A stretch of DNA of 64,000 bases from Phycisphaerae bacterium (GCA_012719955.1 JAAXZI010000010.1:1-64000), one strand, 5' to 3'; counted from the first letter of the stretch, positions 23,423 to 33,970 are shown. Numbers and translations are program-made. Notes: a model not told the origin generated them from the letters alone.

Positions 23423-24101
23423 TTCTTCGTCGCGTCCCGCCTTCCTCTTCGACCTGGACGGCACGCTGGTCGATAGCGTCTATCAGCATGTCCTGGCCTG
23501 GCATGAAGCGTTCGAGGCGGTCGGGATCGAATTGGCTGTCTGGCGGATTCACCGTCGCGTCGGCATGAGCGGCGGCTTAATGGCCAATGCGATCCTCAGA
23601 GAGACCGGCCACCAGGTTACGGCCGAGGAAACCGCCCGGCTGGTTCGGCTGCACGCGGAAGCCTATGCCCGCCAATCCGACCGGATCCGCCCTTTGCCCG
23701 GCGCGAAGGAACTGCTGGCGTATCTCACGGATTACGGGGTGCCTTGGACCATCGCCACCAGCGGCCGGATGGAAAGTGCCCGGCCAACTTTGGCCGCACT
23801 GGGCGTGGGGCCAGATATTCCTGTGGTTACGCGCGACGAAGTGGAGCACGCCAAACCGGACCCCGACCTGTTCCTGGCCGCGGCCGGAAGGCTCGGGGTG
23901 CCGATTACGAACTGCGTGGTCGTGGGCGACAGCGTGTGGGACTTGCTGGCGGCCAGACGGGCCAGGGCGCTGGGGGTGGGCCTGCTGTCGGGCGGCTACG
24001 GCCAGGACGAGCTGGAACGGGCCGGCGCCTACCGCGTTTATCAAGACCCGGCCGACCTGTTGAACCACCTGGATGAGGTGGGCGTGCGGGCCACGGAATA
24101 G
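23409..24101 (+). CDS. HAD-superfamily phosphatase (phosphoglycolate phosphatase-like)
   Basis: 230 residues. Motif I FLFDLDGTLVDS (nucleophile Asp15, acid/base Asp17), motif II TIATSGR, the motif III Lys in HAKPDPDLFL and motif IV VVVGDSVWDLLAA are all present, with an alpha-helical cap between residues 25 and 90. This is the layout of the Gph/beta-phosphoglucomutase group, which hydrolyses small phosphomonoesters. Substrate not determinable. The start overlaps the preceding membrane gene. Confidence 0.9.
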   Translation: MIHDNSSSRPAFLFDLDGTLVDSVYQHVLAWHEAFEAVGIELAVWRIHRRVGMSGGLMANAILRETGHQVTAEETARLVRLHAEAYARQSDRIRPLPGAKELLAYLTDYGVPWTIATSGRMESARPTLAALGVGPDIPVVTRDEVEHAKPDPDLFLAAAGRLGVPITNCVVVGDSVWDLLAARRARALGVGLLSGGYGQDELERAGAYRVYQDPADLLNHLDEVGVRATE

Positions 24102-24102
24102 A

Positions 24103-24663
24103 TCACAGGTTTTCCGGCTTGAACCACCTGCGATACCGGCCCACCGTCGGCCCGGCGATCATGAACAGGCCGTCGCCGCGATAGTGGATGGTCCGCGGGA
24201 ACTTCGGCGACGTGGCCGCGTGAGCCTTCACCACCTCCAGAATGAACAGGCTGTACTTCCTGATCAGGCTCGCATCGACCAGACGGCACTCGAAGTTGGC
24301 GTAGCACTCCCCAATGAGCGGCGCTTCGACCTTCTCGCCCGGCACGGCCGTCAGCTTGAACGTCGCGAACTTGTCCACCTCGCGGCCCGAGCAGTTGCCG
24401 ATGCGGACGACCGTCGTCGCAAGCTCCACGGTGGGAACATTGATGACGCATTCCCGGCTCCGGCGGATCATCTCGAAGCTGTGATTGGCATCCCAGATGT
24501 AGCACCCGACCAGCGACGGCTGGAACTCCATAATCATGTGCCAGCCCATCGTCATGATGTTCCGCTGGCCCCTCCAGGCTGAACTCACCAGCACAATCGG
24601 GCCGGGCTCCAGGAACCGACGAACATTCTCAACCGGGAAATCCTTCTTCGCATAGGTTGGCAT
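24103..24663 (-). CDS. Flavin reductase-like FMN-binding protein
   Basis: 186 residues. The split-barrel flavin reductase pattern is visible: PGPIVLVSSAWRGQRNIMTM, MEFQPSLVGCYIW, HSFEMIRRSRECVINVP and a central GREVDKFATF. These proteins bind FMN and act as NAD(P)H:flavin reductases or unknown oxidoreductases. It is convergent with the HAD gene, with one base between their stops, and divergent from the gene at 24867. Confidence 0.85.
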   Translation of the reverse strand: MPTYAKKDFPVENVRRFLEPGPIVLVSSAWRGQRNIMTMGWHMIMEFQPSLVGCYIWDANHSFEMIRRSRECVINVPTVELATTVVRIGNCSGREVDKFATFKLTAVPGEKVEAPLIGECYANFECRLVDASLIRKYSLFILEVVKAHAATSPKFPRTIHYRGDGLFMIAGPTVGRYRRWFKPENL

Positions 24664-24866
24664 GAGGCACCTCGCTGGATTGTATGGCAGACCTTATCTG
24701 CGGCTCACTTGGCCCTGCCAGACAAGGAACCCCACGCACCCAGGAAATGCGCCTGGGCCAAACACCCTCGATTAATCTCAAGGCCCTGGCTGCGTCTAGC
24801 CAGTGGCCAACAGACCCGGCCTGAGAGTGGTAGAATCATGGGTCAAGGCATATACGGAGGAAGACC

Positions 24867-25421
24867 ATGACCACGCGAAAGAAAACGGCGAAGGCATCTT
24901 TAAGGGGACGAACAAACAAGGCCGGCCAGCCCTCCCAACCCGCCAGGCCCAGGCTCTATACCCTGGAGGTATTCCTGCTTTCCGGCCCAATCACCGGCAA
25001 GTTCGCGAAGAAAACACCGGTGGTGTCCCGCACGATCCAGATTCGAGGCGACCAGACCCTCGAAAACCTGCACGAGGCCATCTTCGACGCCTACGGGCGT
25101 TGGGACGAGCACATGTACGAGTTCCAGTTCGGCGAGGGGCCGATGGACCCCAAGGGGCTCAGGTACGTGCTGCCGATCGCCTTTCAGGAGGAGCGAGACG
25201 AGGATAGGCCACCGGCGGGTCAGGTGGACCGGACGACGATCGATTCATTGGGGCTGAAGGTGGGCGATCGGTTTGGCTACTGGTTTGACTTCGGCGATGA
25301 CTGGTGGCATCAGATCAACGTCGAGGCCATTGACGAGGAGGTACCCCAGGGCAAGTATCCCAAAGTCATCAAAAAGGTTGGTGCAAACCCGCCGCAATAC
25401 CCGCCGGGGGATGAGGAGTAG
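24867..25421 (+). CDS. Plasmid pRiA4b ORF-3-like protein
   Basis: 184 residues. A Lys/Arg-rich N-terminus of about 30 residues is followed by the family core: SRTIQIRGDQTLENLHEAI, FDAYGRWDEHMYEFQF, then DSLGLKVGDRFGYWFDFGDDWWHQINVE. The WxFDFGDDWxH block is diagnostic. Function unknown; homologues ride on plasmids and mobile elements but are also chromosomal. Seven bases separate it from the TspO-like gene, suggesting one transcript. Confidence 0.85.
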   Translation: MTTRKKTAKASLRGRTNKAGQPSQPARPRLYTLEVFLLSGPITGKFAKKTPVVSRTIQIRGDQTLENLHEAIFDAYGRWDEHMYEFQFGEGPMDPKGLRYVLPIAFQEERDEDRPPAGQVDRTTIDSLGLKVGDRFGYWFDFGDDWWHQINVEAIDEEVPQGKYPKVIKKVGANPPQYPPGDEE

Positions 25422-25427
25422 AAGCCG

Positions 25428-25823
25428 ATGGACTGGATGACCTGGTACAACGCCCTGGCCAGGCCCGACTGGACACCATCTCCGTCCACCATCGGCCTGA
25501 TCTGGCGCATCCTCTACCCGATCATCATCGTGAGCTTCGGGTTCGTCTTCGTCCAGACGTTCCGGGGCAAGCTCCCCTGGCGTGTGGCCCTGCCGTTTGC
25601 GATCAACCTGGTCTCCAATCTCATCTTCACCCCCATCCAGTTCGGCCTGCGGAACTTGACCCTGGCTTCCGTAGACATCCTCGTTGTGCTGGTCACGATC
25701 GTTTGGTCGATCGTCGTAATCTGGCCGCGTTACCGCTGGGTGGCGGTCGCCCAGTTGCCGTACTTGATCTGGGTCTCGATCGCCACAGTATTGCAGTTAT
25801 CGATCACCTGGATGAACCGATAA
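25428..25823 (+). CDS. TspO/MBR-family membrane protein
   Basis: 131 residues, slightly shorter than the usual 150-160. N-terminal WYNALARPDWTPSPSTIGLIW corresponds to the family motif WY..L.KP.W.PP...F...W, and four or five hydrophobic segments follow. TspO proteins bind porphyrins or tetrapyrroles in membranes and influence oxidative stress responses. Assignment rests on the N-terminal motif and topology. Confidence 0.8.
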   Translation: MDWMTWYNALARPDWTPSPSTIGLIWRILYPIIIVSFGFVFVQTFRGKLPWRVALPFAINLVSNLIFTPIQFGLRNLTLASVDILVVLVTIVWSIVVIWPRYRWVAVAQLPYLIWVSIATVLQLSITWMNR

Positions 25824-26230
25824 GGTTGCACTGGCAGTCTGACCGCGGTTCGACTGCATTCCCCCTGACTGGCCGTGCCGCACTTGCCGTACCTGTGATT
25901 CATGCTTCCCCGGATGGCGAGGGGCGAAGCCGCTTCAAAAAGAGCAGTATCTCGTCTTTGAGCCGCAACGGCCCGGTGCCATGTTCGTGGGGCAACCGGC
26001 GACGCCCATGGCCTAATCCTACATGCGAACTGGGTCCGGGTGCCATTAGAAACCAAGCCGCTGTTTGGAATGGCCGGTCGGCATAGCCCTGCATGTCCCC
26101 CAGGAGCGGGAATGGATAATCACCACCTCGACAGAGACGATCCCCCCGCCGAAGCCATAGGAGCACGCCAAATCAGAGACGCATCAAACGGATCCGAAAT
26201 GAAACTCGTGCACGTTATGCGCCTGTTATA
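25824..26230. other. Gene-free stretch
   Basis: About 400 bases between the TspO-like gene and the hairpin repeat. I see no coding frame with natural composition, RNA gene or clear promoter here. Confidence 0.4.
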
Positions 26231-26361
26231 CGGTTTCCGTTGCAAACTTGGGCCGGTTCCTGCCTGGTTATTGGTCGCCGCGCTGCTGATCGCCTAAATC
26301 TTCGCGCCCCCCTCGTGAAGAGGTGGGCCACCCAGCACACAAGATTCATTGGGGATCCGTG
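26231..26361 (-). repeat. Hairpin repeat abutting the stop codon of the VWA gene, copy A
   Basis: Read with the VWA gene, it begins CACGGATCCCCAATGAATC immediately after the TAG stop and ends GCAACGGAAACCG. It is about 85-90% identical to the copy at 45019-45160, which also begins right after its host's stop codon. A stem forms between GCACACAAGATT (26335-26346) and AATCTTCGCGC (26297-26307). Stem bases differ from copy B but still pair, which favours an RNA structure. Confidence 0.75.
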
Positions 26362-29300
26362 CTATTCCTCCGGTTCCGCATCAGGCGGCCGGTCATCATC
26401 CGGCGAAGCGAGTTTCTGGCGAAGGTGTTGCTTGACCCGAAGCAGCCGGTTGGCCGTTTCGTCTGCTGAGGCCGGTTCCCTGGAGGGTGTGGGACGGGTT
26501 TGTGCCGGTGCATGCGCTATGGGGTCCGCTTCACAGACCGCAGATTCCCGGATTGGTTGGACCACAACTTGATCCAGTTCATTCCCCGCGTCGGGAGGCC
26601 GCACCTGCCGGGAGGAACGCCGCTCGGAATGCGAGACCGTGCGATCTTCGTGGGCCCGCTTCTTGGACTCGTGCAGCACGGCCATTGCACCGGTGCTGGG
26701 GACGGGCACAGGGCCGAACGAGAGGTAATCATGGACGGCCGAACGGAACCAGCGCCAGCGCAAGGGCCATCCAACCGCCTCAGCCAGCACGAAGGAGGCC
26801 ACATATCCGGCCGCCCCGGCCTCCGTCAGCCATGCCAGGCCGATCAGCATGGTGAGCACGCCGGCCTCCGCATAGAACGAGAGGGCCGGCACCGACGCCA
26901 GCCGGCGCACGGCCACATCGGTCAGGAACAGGGGCAAGAGGCAGCACGCGAGCATCCACTTCCAGATGGGCGTGCGCGAATGCACCGGGGGAAGATCGCG
27001 CTCGAAGGGGTCGTCCTGGTCCGACAGCCAGCGGATCTTGCCCCTGCCCTTCTCAACCGCCTGTTCAAGCAGTCGCGAGTCGGCCCGCAGTTCTCGATAC
27101 TCGGGCGAATACGGCACGGTCAGGCCGGTGCGGACCACGCCCGTGGCCTCCGGGGAACCGCGGGCCCGCAGACTGATCAGATAATCGCCCCGTTCATGGG
27201 CGTCGAAGCGGGCCTCATACTGGCCCGGTCCGGTCTGCGTCAGCTTGAGCGGCCTGGACTCGAAACGCGGCGTCACCAGCATCCCGCCGATGTCGAGCGA
27301 ATTGAGATAGGCGCCATCCCTGCCGATGGCCTCAACCACGACCTGCCCGGTGGTGCCGTCCAGCCGCGTCGTTACTTCGAGACCGTCGGCCTCCCGGTCG
27401 CCGCCGACCCACTCCACCGCACTTTTCCAGAAGGCCCCGAACGATTCCCACGCGGCCCACTTCTCGCCCCACCTTGGCCACCAGCCGCTCGTGAACGCCA
27501 TCACTTTGCCCATCTCGTAGTGCCAATAGGCCAGGATGGGCGCCCCCGGCCCTTCCTTCGGGTGAACCAGCCCCAACAGGGCATCCGGCTTGGGCAGGGT
27601 CAGCACAAAGCCGTCGAGCTCAGGCCAGTGATCGCCGGACACGCCGGCAAGCAGTGGCGAGAAGGGAGCTACCGCCCGGGGGGTGAACGGCTCCTCCGAA
27701 ATCAGACGCTTGCGAATCACCCGCGTTTCGCGGAAGAAAATCTGCGGAAGCGTGCGCGGGTCGCGAACCGGATGAAAGACCCCTCCGCCCAGCTCAGCCA
27801 GTCGCCGGAGCATGGGGTCGTTCATGCCGTCTCCGACACCGATGGTCGAGAGTGTGATGCCGTGGCGGCTCATCCTGCCGACCAGTTGCTCGAAGGGAGC
27901 CGGCTGGGTCTGGCCGTCGGTGAGCAGAAGGACGTGCTTGACCGACGCCGCCCGGCCGATCTTCTCCAATGCCTCGGCGGCAGCCTCCAGTGCCGGGTAG
28001 GCGTCCGTGCCGCCGCCTGGCCCAATGCCGCGAACCCGGGTCGCAACCGAGGTCTGATTGGCGTTGGTCTGCAAGGGTACGACCCAGGTGGCCCGCGTAT
28101 CGAAGGCGACGAGCCCCAGGTAATCCCGTGGTAACAGCGTCTTCAAGGCCAGGATCGCCGCCTCATTGGCGATCTGCTGCTGCGTTCTGGGAGTGCCGCC
28201 GACAGGCGAACCCATCGAGCCGGAGTGGTCCAGGACAATCACCAGCGCCGCCACGGGCAGGACCTTCTTGCTGGGGATGCTGAACGAGACAGGGCTGACC
28301 TCCTCGATGGGCTTTCCCGTCCAACCGCCGGCGCCAAACGCCTCATCGCCGCCCAGCAGGATGAGCCCCCCACCGAGGTCTTTCACGTAGCTGGCCAGGG
28401 CACGGTGCTGATCCTCGTTAAAGGTGTCGGCGGAGATGTTGCCAAGAATAACGGTGTCATACTCTTGAAGGTGCAGCAGGTCCACCGAGAACTCATCCAC
28501 CTGCTTATGGGTGACGTCGATCTGTTCGCGTGTCAGGGCCTGGACCAACGGCCGGTTATCCGTCGAGCCGCTCTGATCCAGCACCAGCACGCGGCCCCGG
28601 GCTTCGACGATGGTGAACGCCCCCGCCCGGTTGTTCTCCGCGATGGTGTCCCGCGAGCCCTCTTCCGGCGACAACCTCGCCTCGAAGCGATGAACGCCGG
28701 TCCCCAACAGTTCCACGGGAACGCTCAACACCTCCGGCCGCATCCCCCCTTTGAGCTCGATGATGGGATTGTCCAGGGGGATGGGCGTATCGTTGTGGTA
28801 CAGGACCAACCGGGCTCTCGCCGGCCGGAGGCTTCGAATGATGACCCGCAGGTGAATCCGGCTGTTGGGACTGGTCCTGGGAGGTACGACCAGCCGGTCC
28901 AGGAGCATCTCGTCGGCAGCGTCGTATTCAAGGGGGATCACATCGACCACCGTTCCGTTCGCTGCCGCGGACTCGACCTCGCTGAGCAGGCTCCCCTGGT
29001 TCTCATTGCCGTCCGTCAGCAGAACGATGCGTCGGGCCGTGTCGGGAGGGAACAGTGCCGTGGCCATGCGGATGGCCGCGGCCGGATCGCTGCGGTCGGG
29101 ATCGCTCGCCGGACTGAACGCAAACCACTCCGGGCCTGAGCTCGCGGGCACGGCATCAACCTGGGCCTGGCCGTCAAAGCTGACCACGCCGAAACGGTCG
29201 CCCTGGTGCGCCTTCCGGGCGATGGTCTTGACGTATTCCTCGGCCTGACGTCGAAACTCGTCGGGAATGCTGCGCGAGCGGTCCAGGGCGAAGACCACGG

Positions 29301-29517
29301 TCACCCCGTCGCTGCGGCGGACGTACTGCGGCTCCGCCAGGGTCGCGATCAGAGCCAGGAAAACCCCGCAGCGCAGACCCAGCGCCCCCAGCCATCGGCC
29401 GCGTCCGAGGTTCTCACGCGAACGCCAGCAGGCCAGGACGATCCCTGGAAGGGCAAGCAACGCCCAGAACCATGCCGGCTGGTCGAAGGTCAGCATTCCA
29501 ATCAGGGCATACGGCAT
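26362..29517 (-). CDS. Large membrane protein with two VWA domains and a class I GATase-like middle domain
   Basis: 1051 residues from ATG 29517, which overlaps the prepilin-like gene's stop as TGATG. Two or three hydrophobic helices at the N-terminus (FWALLALPGIVLACW, ALGLRCGVFLALIATLA) are followed by VWA domain 1 with a degenerate MIDAS (FALDRSRSIP), then a segment like the glutamine amidotransferase-like fold (VLVLDQSG...DTVILGNISAD...GGGLILLGGDEAFG), then VWA domain 2 with a canonical MIDAS (VIVLDHSGSMGSP...LLLTDGQTQP). Two more membrane helices lie near residues 855-930, before a charged C-terminal tail. This layout matches the BatA/'VWA-containing' membrane proteins common in planctomycetes, whose function is unknown. 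A hairpin repeat begins at its stop codon. Confidence 0.85.
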   Translation of the reverse strand: MPYALIGMLTFDQPAWFWALLALPGIVLACWRSRENLGRGRWLGALGLRCGVFLALIATLAEPQYVRRSDGVTVVFALDRSRSIPDEFRRQAEEYVKTIARKAHQGDRFGVVSFDGQAQVDAVPASSGPEWFAFSPASDPDRSDPAAAIRMATALFPPDTARRIVLLTDGNENQGSLLSEVESAAANGTVVDVIPLEYDAADEMLLDRLVVPPRTSPNSRIHLRVIIRSLRPARARLVLYHNDTPIPLDNPIIELKGGMRPEVLSVPVELLGTGVHRFEARLSPEEGSRDTIAENNRAGAFTIVEARGRVLVLDQSGSTDNRPLVQALTREQIDVTHKQVDEFSVDLLHLQEYDTVILGNISADTFNEDQHRALASYVKDLGGGLILLGGDEAFGAGGWTGKPIEEVSPVSFSIPSKKVLPVAALVIVLDHSGSMGSPVGGTPRTQQQIANEAAILALKTLLPRDYLGLVAFDTRATWVVPLQTNANQTSVATRVRGIGPGGGTDAYPALEAAAEALEKIGRAASVKHVLLLTDGQTQPAPFEQLVGRMSRHGITLSTIGVGDGMNDPMLRRLAELGGGVFHPVRDPRTLPQIFFRETRVIRKRLISEEPFTPRAVAPFSPLLAGVSGDHWPELDGFVLTLPKPDALLGLVHPKEGPGAPILAYWHYEMGKVMAFTSGWWPRWGEKWAAWESFGAFWKSAVEWVGGDREADGLEVTTRLDGTTGQVVVEAIGRDGAYLNSLDIGGMLVTPRFESRPLKLTQTGPGQYEARFDAHERGDYLISLRARGSPEATGVVRTGLTVPYSPEYRELRADSRLLEQAVEKGRGKIRWLSDQDDPFERDLPPVHSRTPIWKWMLACCLLPLFLTDVAVRRLASVPALSFYAEAGVLTMLIGLAWLTEAGAAGYVASFVLAEAVGWPLRWRWFRSAVHDYLSFGPVPVPSTGAMAVLHESKKRAHEDRTVSHSERRSSRQVRPPDAGNELDQVVVQPIRESAVCEADPIAHAPAQTRPTPSREPASADETANRLLRVKQHLRQKLASPDDDRPPDAEPEE

Positions 29518-30320
29518 CAGATTCCCGGAAACCGCCACTCGCCATCCAGGAACTTAAAGCTAACGTGAGCATCCCGAACCGGGTCTTCGCCCCCCAGGCC
29601 GTTCCAGTAGCGGTTGTCCCGGTAGACCTGCGCCGGTCGAAGAAACTCGACATGGCCGTCTGCGAAGCAGAAGTTCGACCCTCCGGCATGCCGGATGGAG
29701 ATATAGGTGCGGTACTTCTTCCAGGCGTAGGGTTCGTGATCGCCCCCGCTGTAGCTGAACATGCTGTACTCGGGAATGTACGTAGGGTCAAGACAGTAGC
29801 CGTGGTTGCCCAACATATCCTTGTCGTTGACGCCGCGCATGTGAGGTTTGGTCCACCCGGTGCCGTCTGTGTCCCCGAAAGCAATGGTCTTGCCCGGGGC
29901 GCGGACGGACTTGACCGGGTAATTTTCCAGCGGCTTCTTCGGCCCCACCGCATTATCCCGTAAGCTGCCCAGGTACTTGTAGTTGTATCCGTAGGAGTTG
30001 TTGCGATCAACCTCCCAGTCGGGCACGGCCGCACAGCCCTGCACCTTGTACCCGGCCAGCGAGCGAGCCATCAGGTTATACCAGCGGATGCGGGTGTCGG
30101 CGTCATCCATCATGCGGTATTGATGGCCGGGATAGACGTCCCACTGATTCAGGTACATGGTCATGCCGATGCCCAACTGATGCAGGTTCGACTTGCAAGC
30201 CGCTGAGCGGGCCTGCTCCCTGGCCTGATTCAGAGTCGGCAGCAGGATTGCAACCAGCAGTGCCACGATCGCCACGACCACCAGGACTTCAATGAGAGTA
30301 AAACCACCGCGTCTGCTCAT
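29517..30320 (-). CDS. Prepilin-like protein with N-methylation site (DUF1559-like)
   Basis: 267 residues from ATG 30320, with GGGAGG five bases upstream. N-terminus [20 protein letters not shown] is a type IV prepilin cleavage/methylation site plus hydrophobic helix. The C-terminus has the planctomycete/verrucomicrobial type [17 protein letters not shown] (the 'H-X9-DG' signature). Such pseudopilins are present in very many copies in planctomycete genomes and probably form part of the type II secretion/pilus-like machinery. It is translationally coupled to the VWA membrane gene. Confidence 0.9.
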   Translation of the reverse strand: MSRRGGFTLIEVLVVVAIVALLVAILLPTLNQAREQARSAACKSNLHQLGIGMTMYLNQWDVYPGHQYRMMDDADTRIRWYNLMARSLAGYKVQGCAAVPDWEVDRNNSYGYNYKYLGSLRDNAVGPKKPLENYPVKSVRAPGKTIAFGDTDGTGWTKPHMRGVNDKDMLGNHGYCLDPTYIPEYSMFSYSGGDHEPYAWKKYRTYISIRHAGGSNFCFADGHVEFLRPAQVYRDNRYWNGLGGEDPVRDAHVSFKFLDGEWRFPGI

Positions 30321-30727
30321 ATGCACCTCCCGATCAATTCAAGCCGAACTATATGCGTTATTGATCTTCGACGGAGGGTTTCTTACTGGGAGCCAGGCGG
30401 CCAGGCATGAGCGATTGAGGCAGCTCCGCCAGCCCGCAACGAAGGATGTGCGCCCCATCGCCGGGCGGGCCGCTGCCGATAAGTCCTGCCCCCCGGCAGA
30501 CCTTCTGAGCCATAAGGCAGGCAATGCGGGCAGTTTCCTGTCTGAAACAGGCTCACCTCCCGCGATGTTGGAGTTGAAGGATCCTGGGCCTGTGTTTTGG
30601 GAACCCCGGCCCAGAACTTTCCTCAACAAGCGGTAGACCGCGAAGCCTGCATTGAATTCCTGCAAGCCTTGAATCGGCCTCCCGCCCGTGCTACCGTAAC
30701 ATGCTTTTAATAGGGAGGTTTAACGAT
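30321..30727. other. Divergent intergenic region between prepilin-like gene and metY
   Basis: About 400 bases that must hold the promoters for both directions. I looked for S-box/SAM-II-type riboswitch features ahead of metY and found none convincing. Nothing else stands out. Confidence 0.4.
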
Positions 30728-32026
30728 ATGTCGGAGAGTCTGAATCTCGGAACCCTGTGCCTGCATGCCGGCCAGACACCCGACCCGACCACCACCGCGC
30801 GTGCCGTACCTATTTACGCGACAACGAGTTACGTCTTCAAGGACACTCAACACGCCGCTGATCTGTTCGCCCTCAAGGAGTTCGGCAACATCTACACCCG
30901 GCTCATGAACCCCACGAATGACGTCTTTGAGAAGCGCATGGCCGCCCTCGATGGCGGCGTCGGCGCCCTGGCCACCTCCAGCGGGCAGGCGGCCATCGCC
31001 ACCGCTATCCTCAACATCTGCCACGCCGGCCAGAATTTCATCTCAGCCACCAGCCTCTACGGCGGGACCTATACCCTGTTCAGCCAGACCCTCTCCAAGC
31101 TGGGCCTGGAGGTCCGTTTCTTCGATCCGGCCCGACCGGAGGATCTCCGCAAGCTGGCCGACAAGAATACCCGCTGCGTCTACTTCGAATCGCTCGGCAA
31201 CCCCAAGAACGACGTGCCGGACTTCGAAGAGATCGCCCGCATCGCCCACGAACTGGGCTTGCCGGTGATCTGCGACAACACGGTCATGACCCCCATCCTG
31301 CTCCGGCCGTTCGATCATGGCGCGGACATCGCCGTTTACAGCACCACAAAATTCATCGGCGGCCACGGCCTGCATGTCGGCGGGTGCATCGTGGATTCCG
31401 GCAAATTCGACTGGACCGCGGATGCCAAGCGCTGGCCGGAGTTCACAGCCCCCGATCCGGCCTACCACGGGATGGTCTTCACCGAGGCCCTCAAGCCCAT
31501 TGGCAACATCGCTTATATCATCAAATGCCGGACCAACCTCATGCGCGACATGGGCGCGTGCATGAGCCCGTTCGCCTCCTTCCTTTTCCTGATGGGACTG
31601 GAAACGCTGCACGTGCGCATGCCCCGGCATTGTGAGAATGCGATGAAGGTGGCCCGGCATCTCAAGGAGCATCCGGCCGTTGCCTGGGTCAACTACCCCG
31701 CCCTGCCCGAGCACCCCTTCCACGCCAACGCCCGCAAGTACCTCAAGAACGGCTGCGGCGCGATCCTCGGCTTCGGCATCAAAGGCGGCATGGAAGCGGG
31801 CAAGAAGTTTATCAACTCGGTCAAGCTGCTCTCGCACCTGGCCAACATCGGGGATGCCAAGACGCTGTGTATCCATCCGGCCAGCACGACGCATTCGCAA
31901 TTGACGCCCGAAGAGCAGGCCGCGACCGGCGTGAGCCCCGAGTACATCCGCCTCTCCATCGGCATCGAGGATATCGACGACATCCTGGCGGACATCGACC
32001 AGGCCCTGGCGGCTTCTCAGAAGTAA
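30728..32026 (+). CDS. metY: O-acetylhomoserine sulfhydrylase (aminocarboxypropyltransferase)
   Basis: 432 residues from ATG 30728, with GGGAGG nine bases upstream (the frame opens nine codons earlier). A PLP enzyme of the Cys/Met metabolism family: [48 protein letters not shown] and the PLP lysine Lys208 in [11 protein letters not shown]. Large inserts and length over 420 place it with MetY rather than the ~390-residue MetB/MetC. It makes homocysteine from O-acetylhomoserine and sulfide. It is followed 126 bases later by the metX-metW fusion, which supplies the substrate, so this is a direct-sulfhydrylation methionine locus. Confidence 0.93.
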   Translation: MSESLNLGTLCLHAGQTPDPTTTARAVPIYATTSYVFKDTQHAADLFALKEFGNIYTRLMNPTNDVFEKRMAALDGGVGALATSSGQAAIATAILNICHAGQNFISATSLYGGTYTLFSQTLSKLGLEVRFFDPARPEDLRKLADKNTRCVYFESLGNPKNDVPDFEEIARIAHELGLPVICDNTVMTPILLRPFDHGADIAVYSTTKFIGGHGLHVGGCIVDSGKFDWTADAKRWPEFTAPDPAYHGMVFTEALKPIGNIAYIIKCRTNLMRDMGACMSPFASFLFLMGLETLHVRMPRHCENAMKVARHLKEHPAVAWVNYPALPEHPFHANARKYLKNGCGAILGFGIKGGMEAGKKFINSVKLLSHLANIGDAKTLCIHPASTTHSQLTPEEQAATGVSPEYIRLSIGIEDIDDILADIDQALAASQK

Positions 32027-32152
32027 AATGGGAGCGCGACCTCCTCACGAAGACTTGGAGCGCACAGAGAAGATGGTTACCAGGTATCCATTTTCCGTTC
32101 TCAGTTCCTCTCCGCGGCCGTCGAGGCTGCGCGGTGAAACGCGGGGCAATCT

Positions 32153-33970
32153 GTGAGCACCGTAGGCGAATCCAACATCAGCAAACCCGGTTCTGTCGGC
32201 ATCGTCCAGACGCAGAAGGTCACTCTTTTCGAGCCGCCGGACGTCTTGCGCCTGGAGTGTGGCCGAGTCCTCGGCCCTATCCAGGTCGCCTATGAAACCT
32301 ACGGCCGGCTCAACGAAGCCCGTGACAATGCGGTGCTCATCTGCCACGCCCTCACCGGCGACGCCCACGTGGCCGGCTATCACTCGCCGGACGACAAAAA
32401 GCCCGGCTGGTGGGACATCATGGTCGGCCCGGGCAAAGGCATCGACACCGACAAGTATTTCGTCATCTGCTCCAACGTCCTGGGCGGCTGCCGGGGCACG
32501 ACCGGCCCGTCGGACATCAATCCCGAAACCGGCAAGCCCTGGGGCCTCGACTTCCCCGTCATCACCATCGAGGACATGGTCAAGGTGCAGAAGCGGCTCA
32601 TCGAGTACCTGGGCATCCAGCGGCTTCTGGCCGTCATCGGCGGCTCGATGGGCGGCATGCAGGTGCTGGAGTGGGCGGTGCGCTACCCTGAGAGCGTGGC
32701 CGCCGCCATTCCCATCGCCACCACCGCCCGGCTCAACGCCCAGTCCATTGCTTTCGATGCCGTTGGCCGTAACGCCATCCTGGCCGATCCGCATTTCGCC
32801 AACGGCCAGTATCACGGCGGGCCGGCCCCCGAACGCGGGCTGGCCATTGCCCGCATGGTCGGCCATATCACCTATCTTTCCGAACAGGGCATGCACGCCA
32901 AGTTCGGCCGGCAGCTTCGCAACTCCGACCGCTACAGCTACGACTTCAACAGCGAGTTCTCCGTCGAGACCTATCTCGACCACCAGGGCGAGATCTTCGT
33001 CGAGCGCTTCGACGCCAACAGCTATCTCTACATCACCAAGGCGGTGGACTACTACGACCTCGTCGCCCACTATGGTACCCTTGAAAAGGCCTTTGCGAAC
33101 GTACAGGCCCGCTTCCTGGTGATCAGCTTCTCCAGCGACTGGCTGTTCACCCCGGCCCAGTCACGGCAGATGGTCGACGCCCTGCTGGCCAACGGCAAGG
33201 ATGTCTCCTACAGCGAGGTCAACTCCCCCTATGGCCATGACGCCTTCCTGCTGGAGCCCGAGGTGCTCGGCCGGCTGGTCGGCGGTTTTCTGGCCGGGGC
33301 GAGCAACCGGCCCATCCTGCCCAACGGCGAAGACGACGCCGCTTACCGGCAGGAGCCGGTCGTGGAGTCGGCCTGGGCCCGCCAGCGCGTGGACTACGAC
33401 CGCATTGAGGAGCTCATAGAACCCGGCAGCCGCGTCCTGGACCTGGGTTGCGGACGCGGCGTGCTGCTTGGTCGGCTGATGCGCAACAAGCAGGTCCGCG
33501 GCCTGGGTGTCGAGGTCGTGCAGGACAACATCTGCGAGTGTATCGATCGCAACATTTGCGTAGTCGATCTGGACATTGAGACCGAATTGGGCAGCTTTGC
33601 CAGCGACTCGTACGACTACGTGGTGCTCTCGCAGACCCTCCAGACGATCCGCCGTCCGGACAAGGTGCTCCAGGAAATGGTGCGCATCGGCCGGTATGGT
33701 ATCGTGAGCTTCCCCAACTTCGGCTGCTGGAAACCCATGCTCCAGGCCCTGTTCACGGGGCGAACGCCCATCACCAAGAGACTGCCCTTCCGCTGGTACA
33801 ACAGCCCGAACGTGCGCTATCTGACCATCCACGATTTCGAGGACTGCTGCAAGGATTTCGGCATCCGCATCCTCAAGCGCCTGCCGCTGATCGCCCACCG
33901 CGACCACCCCATTCGCTTCCTGCCCAACTGGCGCGCTGAGGAAGCCATCTTCGTCATCAGCCGCGGGTAG
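32153..33970 (+). CDS. metX: Homoserine O-acetyltransferase fused to MetW methyltransferase-like domain
   Basis: 605 residues from a GTG start. Residues 15-385 are MetX, an alpha/beta-hydrolase-fold acyltransferase: [28 protein letters not shown], nucleophile Ser165 in [10 protein letters not shown], Asp329 in SSDWLF and His362 in PYGHDAFL. Residues 405-605 are Met[23 protein letters not shown]-type motif [12 protein letters not shown] (429-440), [18 protein letters not shown] and [19 protein letters not shown]. In many bacteria metX and metW are adjacent separate genes; here one reading frame covers both. It acts with MetY just upstream. No stop or frameshift separates the halves, so the fusion looks real. 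Confidence 0.93.
   Translation: MSTVGESNISKPGSVGIVQTQKVTLFEPPDVLRLECGRVLGPIQVAYETYGRLNEARDNAVLICHALTGDAHVAGYHSPDDKKPGWWDIMVGPGKGIDTDKYFVICSNVLGGCRGTTGPSDINPETGKPWGLDFPVITIEDMVKVQKRLIEYLGIQRLLAVIGGSMGGMQVLEWAVRYPESVAAAIPIATTARLNAQSIAFDAVGRNAILADPHFANGQYHGGPAPERGLAIARMVGHITYLSEQGMHAKFGRQLRNSDRYSYDFNSEFSVETYLDHQGEIFVERFDANSYLYITKAVDYYDLVAHYGTLEKAFANVQARFLVISFSSDWLFTPAQSRQMVDALLANGKDVSYSEVNSPYGHDAFLLEPEVLGRLVGGFLAGASNRPILPNGEDDAAYRQEPVVESAWARQRVDYDRIEELIEPGSRVLDLGCGRGVLLGRLMRNKQVRGLGVEVVQDNICECIDRNICVVDLDIETELGSFASDSYDYVVLSQTLQTIRRPDKVLQEMVRIGRYGIVSFPNFGCWKPMLQALFTGRTPITKRLPFRWYNSPNVRYLTIHDFEDCCKDFGIRILKRLPLIAHRDHPIRFLPNWRAEEAIFVISRG

Noticed and set aside
26240..26572. Plus-strand frame with similarity to a frame at 44903-45151
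   Set aside because: The similarity comes from the shared hairpin repeat; the rest of each frame mirrors the neighbouring gene.
30321..30727. Possible SAM riboswitch ahead of metY
   Set aside because: No S-box, SAM-II or SAM-IV core motifs could be found by eye.
32045..33070. 341-codon minus-strand frame over metX
   Set aside because: Antisense to a gene with a complete catalytic triad; no domain in the antisense product.
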